Positions 52,401-58,809 of a stretch of DNA of 64,000 nucleotides are shown piece after piece. Numbering within the stretch: the first letter of the stretch is position 1; each line of letters begins with the position of its first letter. Location of the stretch: positions 1 through 64,000 of the forward strand of contig MPUH01000285.1 in the NCBI GenBank assembly GCA_001970955.1, in the 5' to 3' direction. Below the pieces are notes generated by a model. It searched no databases. It was not told where the DNA came from and saw nothing but the letters and a program-made list of their open reading frames with translations. The translations under genes and the position numbers were made by a program. The stretch comes from Stentor coeruleus (lineage: Eukaryota; Ciliophora; Heterotrichea; Heterotrichida; Stentoridae).

Positions 52401-54217
52401 ATGTTTGTATTATAATTACAAAGACCTGTTGCTTTTATGTTTATATTTGCTTGAGCTTCATTTGTTTGGTCTATGAATAATAAGGATAAAGATGATTTTT
52501 CTATTTGTAAAAAAGTTCCTTGTATTGTAGCTAAGATATCTGAGTTTTCTATAGAGTAAGATACATATCTTTTAAGATCGTATATAGTGTAGAATTCGAG
52601 GTTTAGGGAAAAGTCTTGGTTTTCGAAAGCTTTTGTAGCACTTTCTGGGATGACTGAGAAATTTATTTCACTGTTTTTTAGGATGACATAAAAGTTCATT
52701 GAAGTTTTAATTATGTTATGATTATAGTCTTCATAGCTTGCAATGACAAATAAAGATAAAAAAGTATTATCTAGTGTACTTGGGGTATTCCAATATAAAA
52801 TCCTATTTATAACAGTTGGAGAGTGTTCAAAGAAGCCATCAAATTCATAGGTTAATTGATTAGGGAACTCAAAGACTATGTTTAATTCGAATTCAATTGA
52901 ACAATCGTTGACTGTAAAAATAGGAGCTGGGGGGTAAATTATAGGTGGGTCAATTATATGCAAAAGTAAGTTTGAAGATTGGCCTGGACTGGTACATGAG
53001 CATTCTATTTCATAAACTGTATATATTATTGTTATTATACTTCGAGCTGGATATTGATTTATTATATCTTTTTCCCAATATAAAGTTCCTAGTGAACTAT
53101 CGATAACTTTTACACCTGAGTTTCCAATTGAAATATCAAAATAATGAGGTATAGGATTTTCATATTCTGGCATATAATAAAAATCCCCTGAATACTTAAC
53201 AACATAAACCTCATCAAGACTAACAGGAATAAATTCACTTAAAGCTTTAATCTTCAAAGTAATTTTCGCTTGTGAAGTTTTCTTATTAATTCCTTTAATC
53301 CCATTATCCATAGCTTTAACCTCAATATCATAGTTTCCATAACCCAAAACCCCAATCGAGTATATTTCATAAACCCCATTTCCTTTATTTTCAACCTTAA
53401 AATCATTTCTTAATACACTAACATCAATTTCTTCAAACCCATGATTAATATCCCTAACCTCAAACCTCCCAATAAAGTCTTCAGAATCATAATACTCATA
53501 AAAACTCTTATCCAAAATAATTTCTGGTGCCATATTAGGATACAATTTACCAAAATTAACAATTTTCATACACTTCGTCTTTTTATCATAAACTTGAATT
53601 TCCCATTTCATTATATAGTTCGAGTCTACACAGTTGGGTGTACCATAAAAAATCCCACTTTCAAGAACAGTCAATGATGGATTTTGTCCTAAAACTGTTG
53701 AAAATATATACCTTGAAGGGTTTTTACCTGTTATTTTACTAATAAAAGGCTGGTTACAGATAAGGTCAAAATACAAACCACAGTTTTCTAAGCAGTTTTC
53801 ATAGTCTTTTATATATACTTCAGGTATATCAGAATTGTTGTAGACTGTAAAAGTTAAATCAATTTTCCGAGCCATGTTGTAGTAGTCGAAATTGAATAAG
53901 TTGTTGATGTTTGTGTTTTTGTCCCAGAGAATTATGCTGTGAGTGAAAATCCCTTTTGTTAAGCTTGTGAATGTGATTTTACCGTTTGAGTTGATTGATA
54001 GTTCTGAGGATAGTGATATGAAGTAACATTTTTCTGGCAAAGATTCGCTATTGCAGTAAAATGTGGGGTTTTCAGAGTCAGAGCACGTTAGGTCGAATGT
54101 TAGGGTCTGTTCTATGCAGAGAGATAATTCGTGAGGAAGCGGCGGGCAGATATTAGGGAAATATGCAACATCACTGCTCAGAACAGGGAAAATAAAAAAA
54201 AGTAAAGAAAAAATCAT
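43493..54217 (-). CDS. Giant surface protein: cadherin-like repeats, Cys-rich region, multi-TM C-terminus
   Basis: Intronless frame of 3574 codons. It begins with a signal peptide (MIFSLLFFIFPVLSS). Residues about 20-1740 are repeated beta-sandwich units of cadherin/Ig-like type with acidic motifs such as YEIEVKAMDNG-like and IKIYDEDTPY. About 1820-2550 is a cysteine-rich region of repeated CPxGxYCP and C-x-AGYY units, resembling ephrin-receptor-like GCC2/GCC3 repeats. About 2960-3430 holds many hydrophobic membrane segments (FAFDEALYYVFVILVCLFIF onward), with a cytosolic helical tail to the end. Comparable giant Cys-rich multi-TM proteins are widespread in ciliates; function unknown. It could be a cell-surface or adhesion receptor. 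A short G-rich 3' flank separates it from the convergent ERI1-like gene. Confidence 0.85.
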   Translation of the reverse strand: MIFSLLFFIFPVLSSDVAYFPNICPPLPHELSLCIEQTLTFDLTCSDSENPTFYCNSESLPEKCYFISLSSELSINSNGKITFTSLTKGIFTHSIILWDKNTNINNLFNFDYYNMARKIDLTFTVYNNSDIPEVYIKDYENCLENCGLYFDLICNQPFISKITGKNPSRYIFSTVLGQNPSLTVLESGIFYGTPNCVDSNYIMKWEIQVYDKKTKCMKIVNFGKLYPNMAPEIILDKSFYEYYDSEDFIGRFEVRDINHGFEEIDVSVLRNDFKVENKGNGVYEIYSIGVLGYGNYDIEVKAMDNGIKGINKKTSQAKITLKIKALSEFIPVSLDEVYVVKYSGDFYYMPEYENPIPHYFDISIGNSGVKVIDSSLGTLYWEKDIINQYPARSIITIIYTVYEIECSCTSPGQSSNLLLHIIDPPIIYPPAPIFTVNDCSIEFELNIVFEFPNQLTYEFDGFFEHSPTVINRILYWNTPSTLDNTFLSLFVIASYEDYNHNIIKTSMNFYVILKNSEINFSVIPESATKAFENQDFSLNLEFYTIYDLKRYVSYSIENSDILATIQGTFLQIEKSSLSLLFIDQTNEAQANINIKATGLCNYNTNIIITISVFNIQPTLNIESEYHCVARELCEISFKDGINPVDKITEGSLERKPDGMILINYIKIEWTPSEEYGSSGWVVYKLMIYGVELTSEFIVYVHRKPVIEDFPLAFYSAVEGEFWYNEISFLSYEGFDVTCTNSDISKIDEGPILTGYVFAWYPVTVTYNGIIQTLYTGFLNCTSNSLSTTILYNINLYSYCYFDLPKFFTAVADYYFEHTIHIISPDSREVTLISTTKPKTLSIHKLNQTSQDAYFLLRWFVDLPSFPNLVLNCSTSHFSSEIYPGNIQVSNTTIIGFVIETEKSIVNVKTCNYEVIIGFDWICEITGDNIESCDVDSGDITGMTAKMVDNICRIKWLKMDIEEYGVKISPLLRVRLYNGYGKTHDVYFILYPNDIPEYIGQSEFVLDFGLVPFNMKFNVDDQDGVVCELENPFEFMSLVACQEVIWWSPETGTVPSIKSFTIKITDKHNIPYTIKQTIFIYHENITPSPKPICPDPLSVYVNELWTWNTNSIIPVVEYKLINEVEGMKIIDGVISYIPSISFQSDLITVIHINTLGANGTCSFYIYPNYPPQIQDDTTLTIIEDQIWYYRVVVSDQNEQIQGLNFEIISSCTWAHFSEYGLIVAFFTDYAQVNTEVFQLTIKVTDKWIIPASTIHTYNIIIQKHDDKPQFQLPTTKSQYIINNLEEDIPWQIPIKIYDEDTPYTMLSLEIIYNPYNLYLTQDSISLNNYIISWNPSNLITSSGLITLFLTQNDNLANNATLDIIIYNIKQTDDSPFFLNTLYDISITEKDYLEIQLNISDIDSYAKDISISLKGHEDTRLEILGFDAIVRYPYPVDENIIKTIDVTVCSKYNCKTEGFLLSISHVNDPPYFTQILSEVFGIYGDSHKGSFKVIAIDPDKNLYKICEDSQEISIDGSDYIVWTPSLSDQVFEVFKVFVTDEGKCEDLKSYTEYEVMFCQCFDCCYLPTSLEYTYASLNFCIIEPGITKIYIGSYAFNIDSSGCCKIDNTYFLSQVRVSVKNDYGISTPFDMTWILNLAQELKLTIYPSFFYGLGNEIITIISENVYITGHWTCWILENNVYIELVFYNSIPANSKGYCLLPYKKYSVNEEYQLKICPKPLQDQDCKVFNMYLLRQIEIEDKNYSGFAEGGYFITFTTNIEDWISNKEFNPYFLFDIIIVKAESYTSNSITVRIPPGDPNTKVKVHISPVYPPVWSTNTFEYSYTDLCYDINHYCNTTTISKCPIGHYCPDTYGTLIVPLPCRAGSYQSNIEESTCFSCTAGFQCPYDTMSDMEICEKGFICDREGVDFPYATCPPGYYCPAGTDTQVLESKSDNYYNLHRNGLIFGTDHWLIRGQGYQTPPHYTGSHIPKCINKTLSNTNGLNPPKICPDTYYCLLAVTTNDPLSDDITDRKPELCASGYRCKSGDGEMFNNTNACKAGYFCPDETTKIEFAEFIDNCAECPCPIGYSCPFQGMVKPNECETGTYQNETGSVSCKNCEPGYYCDVKKLTEMTESMLCPVKNYCPSGSKQPSSCEPSTYNNKTGQANCTECDIGKFCPIIGMDEGIECEPSYMCNESGLEKEKDCQAGYYCEKGVNHFNASEVGCPENFTCPIPCPPGHYCPTKSSEPLKCQAGDYQSEYTQKLCKKCEPGYVCKDIGMTDHELCPAGYYCETEGLQNPTAACPDGYFCPNGTISIYQGSRFLAIFDCDNITEDNYPGNAIPCKAGTYCPSGTNNSEVDSPGGPKSCSAGYYNDRCGQGKCIECPDGYYCGNPGMIAPVICPNGTYRSGFVLQCQACSVGTWSAGNVGLKSKEDCQPCPAGFYCEKSGLFNQENLILCIAGFYCPSGTRRPILSCPSGYFCPPGLGSEEDAYKFPCPPGYFCPMQTAISQADFDKCKNNITSCVVGKKCPSRKYCPAKQQNGGIDCPSGTTSNPGGTSIFNCVRDTSIEASVHGELDLLDPLTSSGLDYVVLNPLDIAYFTWDTKPYPCSNIPGEYLPTIKYYYSGGFNKIPIIQQEDYQPTNRIPLPINFTDTISTCTTIYNFAILSHSYIKISFYVDFLNGLYNDSHFINDFKNSIKLIQKQSPTRNQESQFLTVLSRVSSSYFDEPSNLNIHSLIQDNNMESYDTYKSNFVQEVSITMLNDMNTSKEFYPQTDMKLWDKVSYSQKLYPLSYLPYITDCDDYGAFVPLYKLYTHESCNIVSKSDTSTVEILQPGKVPNGDSCDFSFMCHMGEKMDTSTKPWFSSYELSKADIFYITRPQLTYAEYDKAIPLSASTSANQFNLDYYGSGNLIAVKAYRGIETYSAGKFPKNIKLVIEYYQKTLVDKEILRAGIYFSNFTSDLSDRSYKFTFVFNPLGWKDCLDLFAFDEALYYVFVILVCLFIFINVVAFWLVNYIRSTILPRPSLKISLYFSYSVRALTGVGKAIGPVFGLMISLYYGLKLTSVLLEVQGDYDDPYPISLNSVNDTTRVTNYKNGRLGTCFLILSWYIIIKSTHLMFPKIEKAENPLQIPGLNARTQKLKSMYIWGTFPVLIFCVCSFQFAKSAVFLQYQTLFLVVFKIVNGRLVEAQKVKFKDNLYILPYFGALSLNTTLITVKVGAFTAFLTGYLTNAAIKIFKRAFFEPYRISIANFVLRIKKRFGLGGSADITQGLGFKDRVYIEQINDLGANSMELVASVLFPAMIVFNFIFYEELKLTIAKSFLKYFIVFSTIQAFAEVGYDIFLNNAIECKTGRLLSEKIVELKTIFDERETNWALASALPHSGRRLIPEIDSLLRLGFSSQYFFTMSMAIIGIILQVYSIDLWMISLYNPFKDIVTLILITSLPPMIYISEKGYMIIVNKIKKHKKIVLRNTEATDFYKEIKFYIDRELETQVSVSRVEILAKSIARAVYDKYKTGLNEKKRKMEIFRLLKLLDEACQIGTVPLENISNIEDLPLPFYRQRLERLKPPPVNSVNSKLKKKQGYWSPILVYPWNEIKK

Positions 54218-54513
54218 GTTTATAAATATTTTATCATAATAACAACTTTACTATAAGAAACACTATAAACTACATATTTTCTTCATAAACCAAACTAAAC
54301 ATTTTCCTATTAAATCATAATTTTAACTTTTCTATAAACATTATCACATAATTTATCTTCACTTCTCTTAAAACTTCAATTTTCCAATCTTCATTAATCA
54401 TACCCATCATCAATATTCATACAAACCCTATATTTTTATTACAATATAAAAAAAACCTGTTGATATTATAGCATAATTGTCTATGGATATAATTTTGTTA
54501 AGTAAAATATATT

Positions 54514-55107
54514 ATGAGTCGAGAATCATTGTCCAGATTGAAAAAAGAATATGAAGCTATTCAGAAAGACCCAATTCCCAATGCTATAGCATGTCCTGAC
54601 CCTAAAAACTGGCTTAGATGGCATTACATAATCTACGGGCTTGACGGACCATTTTCAGGAGGTGTTTATTATGGTGAGCTTCGTTTCCCAGCTCATTATC
54701 CTATGGGTCCTCCTTCAATACTAATGCATACCCCAAACGGTAGATTCATATCAGGCAAAAAAATCTGCACATCCATGTCTGATTTTCATCCTGAAACTTG
54801 GAGCCCAATATGGAAAGTTAGTACAATCATAACTGGGCTTATAAGTTTTATGCAGGACAACGAAAATTCGACAGGATGCGAAGTGACAACTGCATTCCAT
54901 AAAATGACTATGGCGAAAAAAAGCATGGAATGGAACAATAACAATTCAACATTTAAAGATATCTTTGAAGACTATAAAGAAATATTTACACCTAAAGGGC
55001 AAAATGAACCTGTTGAAGCTGTGAGGACATCTAAAACACCTAGTTTGGCACCACTTGCGGCTATTATATTAGTATTGATTATAGCTGTGCTTTTCAAATA
55101 TAGGTAG
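54514..55107 (+). CDS. UBE2J: UBE2J/UBC6-like ER-anchored ubiquitin-conjugating enzyme
   Basis: Protein of 197 aa. The UBC domain has LMHTPNGRFISGKKICTSMS with catalytic C85 and the TPNGRF form that replaces the usual HPN in UBE2J/UBC6. SDFHPETWSPIWKVSTIITG is also diagnostic. After a linker, a tail anchor (LAPLAAIILVLIIAVLFKY, about 177-195) ends the protein, so it should sit in the ER membrane with the enzyme in the cytosol. The family works in ER-associated degradation. The start is AATATATTATG and the stop TAG. It converges with the next gene, 60 bp between stops. The 300 bp upstream, shared with the giant gene's start, are C-rich. Confidence 0.93.
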   Translation: MSRESLSRLKKEYEAIQKDPIPNAIACPDPKNWLRWHYIIYGLDGPFSGGVYYGELRFPAHYPMGPPSILMHTPNGRFISGKKICTSMSDFHPETWSPIWKVSTIITGLISFMQDNENSTGCEVTTAFHKMTMAKKSMEWNNNNSTFKDIFEDYKEIFTPKGQNEPVEAVRTSKTPSLAPLAAIILVLIIAVLFKYR

Positions 55108-55167
55108 TAATGTATTTTGAATACTTTCGCGTTTTGCTATAGATTATTTTATATAAAAATCGATTTT

Positions 55168-56703
55168 TTAAAGGAATTTTTCAGTGTCATCGTAATTTTC
55201 ATCAACAGATTTTTCATTTTCCTCTTGATTTTTTTCGATTTTCTCTATTAGTTTATCATTTTCTATATGTTTTTTATCAAAAAGTTTATCATCTTCCCTT
55301 GCATCACTTTCAAAGTCTTCGATTTTATTTTCTTTCTCATAAGCTTTCACATTTTTAAACGAATTTTCTGTTTTTATATAGTATCCTCTATCAACATTAT
55401 CAAAAATCCTCTTAGGCCTTTTTGATAAATACATATTTGAACTTTCAAACTCTGAACCATGCCACATTTTGGATGTAATTTTTTTTCCAGCATAAGTTAA
55501 TTGTAAAGACTTATAATCAGATCGATATCCTTGTAAATAAGGAGATTTATAAGTAAAAGTGTCTAAAATACGTGAATTCTTAATCTCATTTTTGAAACTT
55601 TCTAACTCATTTAGTACTTTTTGTTTTTCAACAACTGCAGTCATAGCATCAGAATGCATTTTCTTTATAAGATCTTTAATATTAGCTTCTTGCTGTGCAT
55701 TTTCATATCTACCTTTATAATCTTTTACTATGCTAAATTGCTGTTCTTGGAATACTTGGACAGGCTCTACATTCACATAAGGTACTAAACTCATATAAAA
55801 ATCTTTATTTTCTTTATATGTTCTTTCAAAATTCTCATGTCTTTGCTCTTTTGGTTCGTAATTACTTTGAAAATCATGAGGATTTTGAGGGCTTTGAGGG
55901 ATTTTAACTTTCTCAAAATGCTTTAACTGGCTTTGATCATAATTTTTATCTTCTAATGGTAGTCCAGCTTCATATCTAAGTTCATTTTGATACCTTTTAT
56001 TAAGTTCCTCGATTTCTTTTTGGACTTTGGCTTCTTCAAGTTTTTCTTCTTGGATTTTCTTAGACCTGATCTCTATTCTAACCTTATCACGTTCTTCAAG
56101 TTGTTCTTTTACTGACTTTCTCCAGTCTTCCAGTTGTTTTTGTCTTATTATTTGAGTTTGATCGCTTGTCAGATTGGCTTTTGAGTACCCAAAAACTGTT
56201 TGCAAAGGCCGATTTTGTATATTTTCAATATTTTGTTGGTATTTCGACTCAATCTGAGGACTGAAATTGTCAAGTTTTTCCTTTTGGCCTAGAAAAGTTG
56301 TGTCGTTTGAAGGGTTTGTGACATAGCTTTTGTTGTAAGCCAAACTGTTTTGAGGGTTTTCTATAGGGTTTTCATGGTTTTTAAAGGAGTTGTAGAACTC
56401 TTGTTTTTCTGAATGTTTCGGTTTTTGGTCTTTTATGATTTTTTCTTGTAACTTTGCCTTGATTTCTTTGCGGTACTCTTCGGTCATGAGCTTGTGTCGA
56501 TCTTCCCATTCACTTTTTGGGTTGCTGAAGAAGTTCCATGCATTTTCTCGACTAGAGGATTGTGTATTTTTTTTAGTTTCTAAAGGTTTTAATGAAGGGT
56601 TAGGTTTAGGTTGGGATGTATTATCTGAATAAGATGGATTTTGTTTGTATTGACTATCTTTTATAGAGAATGAGTCTAGGAGGCTGTAGTGAAAAAAACT
56701 CAT
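55168..56703 (-). CDS. Unknown 511-aa coiled-coil protein
   Basis: Intact frame not recognised. The N-terminal third is disordered (Ser, Pro, Asn, Gln). About 70-100 is helical (WEDRHKLMTEEYRKEIKAK), with a repeat of that form at about 190-250: RQKQLEDWRKSVKEQLEERD then EEKLEEAKVQKEIEELNKRY. WRK/QLEE-style segments recall centrosome or cilium proteins such as CCDC66 or CSPP1, but I would not name it. The C-terminus is Glu/Lys/Asp-rich (EKNQEENEKSVDENYDD). No intron is needed. Overlapping antisense frames are shadows. Confidence 0.7.
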   Translation of the reverse strand: MSFFHYSLLDSFSIKDSQYKQNPSYSDNTSQPKPNPSLKPLETKKNTQSSSRENAWNFFSNPKSEWEDRHKLMTEEYRKEIKAKLQEKIIKDQKPKHSEKQEFYNSFKNHENPIENPQNSLAYNKSYVTNPSNDTTFLGQKEKLDNFSPQIESKYQQNIENIQNRPLQTVFGYSKANLTSDQTQIIRQKQLEDWRKSVKEQLEERDKVRIEIRSKKIQEEKLEEAKVQKEIEELNKRYQNELRYEAGLPLEDKNYDQSQLKHFEKVKIPQSPQNPHDFQSNYEPKEQRHENFERTYKENKDFYMSLVPYVNVEPVQVFQEQQFSIVKDYKGRYENAQQEANIKDLIKKMHSDAMTAVVEKQKVLNELESFKNEIKNSRILDTFTYKSPYLQGYRSDYKSLQLTYAGKKITSKMWHGSEFESSNMYLSKRPKRIFDNVDRGYYIKTENSFKNVKAYEKENKIEDFESDAREDDKLFDKKHIENDKLIEKIEKNQEENEKSVDENYDDTEKFL

Positions 56704-57675
56704 GATATTCGAGTTTTTATAGTATTTAATTATAGTGAAAAAGCTTATGAATGATATTATTGTGTTTCTAAAGTTTTTATATGTATAAAAAGAATTGATT
56801 TTGTTGAAAATATTATGTTTTATATTAAATTAGTTTATTTATAACAGTAATCTTAAGATTTAAACGTGTTTGGATAACAATTTTTATAGCAAATTTTTAA
56901 AAATTTATAAAATAATTTTATTACTTTAGGGTATATTCAAATATAATACTCTTTAATCTTTATACATTTACAAAGCTAGCGAGTTTGATGTAGATTTGTA
57001 TAGAATAAAACTTCTTTGAACCCTAAACAAATCAACTTGAAAATTACTAAAGATATTATTTAAAAACTAATCATTCATATCATGATTATAAAAACAAAAT
57101 TCCAACATACACAACAAATAATTAATAATTTTAATTTTCTAGATTCCAATTAGGTGAACTTATTAAATGGAGTCCAAAACCCAAATATGGTGTTATAAAT
57201 TAGCAATACAACATTTTGACTACCACCTAGCATTCAGTTATTTTCAATTCTATTTTCAAACCCAACATAATCCTCAATTCTTCTATTATCACAAAATCTT
57301 GAAAAAATATATACATCAATTCATTATAAACTTATTTATAAAAGGATTAAAAACTATTATCTTGAATATATCTAAAAAACCTCACTTTTACTTATACCTT
57401 TAAAATCCAAAGACCTATATTATGCTAAATTTGATATAAAATTCTAAATAATCAATTTTTCTAACTTGCTAATATTTTTTTGGCATATACATGCTGAATT
57501 TTACGAGGGTCTTTTAAGAAACACTGCTTCAGATAATTGACAAAAAGTTTTAACACTGAAATATCATGTAAACAATTGATAAACAACAGAAATGATATGA
57601 AAATATATAAACTGATATGTGAGATTTTTGTTACTATATGAAGCTTTTAAGTATTTACATACACTAACCTACTTT
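56704..57675. other. Intergenic region, no certain gene
   Basis: The 5' flank of the coiled-coil gene (56704-56800) is G-rich and C-poor on plus. A 78-codon frame at 57167-57403 starts AATGGAGTCC after C-rich sequence and is rich in Phe, Tyr, His and Ile. It could be a small gene but shows no domain, so I do not call it. Nothing else seen. Confidence 0.45.
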
Positions 57676-58719
57676 TTAATCATAGAAATAGAGAGATCTT
57701 TTTGTGCAAAGTACTAATTGGCCGGTTTCTCTGTTCATACTCAAAGCCCTGATTTTGGCAGTAGGAAAAATGACTTGCCTTATCGAGCCACTTACATCCA
57801 ACATAAAAACCCCTCTATTTTCAACATAAACCGCAACAACATTAGCAAGATCCGCACAGACAAGTGAAGGCTTTAAATATATTTTCCTCGTATTCACTAC
57901 CATAATCCTTATTCCATCATGAAACTGAGCCACACTATTTACTTTACCAACAAAATATTTTTCAGGGACTTCTGATACCTCAATAACTTGTCCTATGGCT
58001 AAATTATAAACTTTAACTTTTTGGTTATGAATAAAAAACAAATTCTCTTCAAAATGGTCTAAAATCATAATCCTCTCTGTATCTTCTATAGTAAAATTAT
58101 ATTTTTGATTACTTTGTAAATGAGTTGAGGTTATTAGACTTGAGTTTTGGAAAGTGTTTATAAATATAATATGATTTCTGTTATAATAAGGATATCTGCT
58201 TGAACTTTGAAATAATTCATCTGCTGATGGGAAGGTAATTATTCTACAGATGGATTGTTTAAATATTAACAAGTTTTGATTGTAGATATCGTATTCAACA
58301 ATGTCTTTTAAGTTTAGTGACAGGTGTTCTAGTATTTGGATTCGTTCTTCAGAATTTTTTATTGGCAAAGGCATAAGATAAAATTTTAAATCAATACTCA
58401 AACTATCTGACAACATAATAAGAATCGAATTTCCTGAAAACGATAACTTAAATATATGCTCATCATTACGGCGAAGACTAATCATTTCATCAGGTAAAAA
58501 ACAATTAAAAAAGTACCCTTCACCTCTGTTTGTAAGACATATCACATAATTTTCTTTACAATCCACAGAAACTATTTCTGTGGCAATAGGGAACACTGGG
58601 ACAGGAGAACTCTGAATAGAAATTACAGATAATGACCAAGTATTTTGTAAATAAAGATCAAAACTGTTGCCTTGCCCTGTTTCTCTGTTGAAAAGGAGAT
58701 TTTGTATTTCTCCACTCAT
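57676..58719 (-). CDS. Probable beta-propeller protein, unknown
   Basis: From Met at 58719 (MSGEIQNLLFNRETGQG) the protein has 347 aa; the frame is open to an ATG at 58803, 6 nt after the CAP-G stop. I prefer the inner start because ACTAATAAAATG resembles other starts here and the extra 28 residues are hydrophobic and Phe-rich with no clear role. The sequence is a series of short beta strands with blade-like spacing (VISIQSSPVPVFPIATEIVSV, YVICLTNRGEGYFF, IRALSMNRETGQLVLCTKRS). It resembles WD40- or RCC1-type propellers without clear repeats. Function unknown. It shares strand and very close spacing with CAP-G. Confidence 0.65.
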   Translation of the reverse strand: MSGEIQNLLFNRETGQGNSFDLYLQNTWSLSVISIQSSPVPVFPIATEIVSVDCKENYVICLTNRGEGYFFNCFLPDEMISLRRNDEHIFKLSFSGNSILIMLSDSLSIDLKFYLMPLPIKNSEERIQILEHLSLNLKDIVEYDIYNQNLLIFKQSICRIITFPSADELFQSSSRYPYYNRNHIIFINTFQNSSLITSTHLQSNQKYNFTIEDTERIMILDHFEENLFFIHNQKVKVYNLAIGQVIEVSEVPEKYFVGKVNSVAQFHDGIRIMVVNTRKIYLKPSLVCADLANVVAVYVENRGVFMLDVSGSIRQVIFPTAKIRALSMNRETGQLVLCTKRSLYFYD

Positions 58720-58809
58720 TTTATTAGTGTACGCTAATAACCTTACATTAAACAAAATGTATGAAGTTTTAATTGAAGTAAAAAACATCATCTTAAAAAA
58801 CATAATAAA

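Noticed and set aside
44064-53677. Short plus-strand frames within the giant minus-strand gene
   Set aside because: They are antisense shadows of the coding frame without start context or domains.
57167-57403. 78-codon plus-strand frame as a small gene
   Set aside because: Composition is that of AT-rich DNA, with no recognisable motif; left uncalled.
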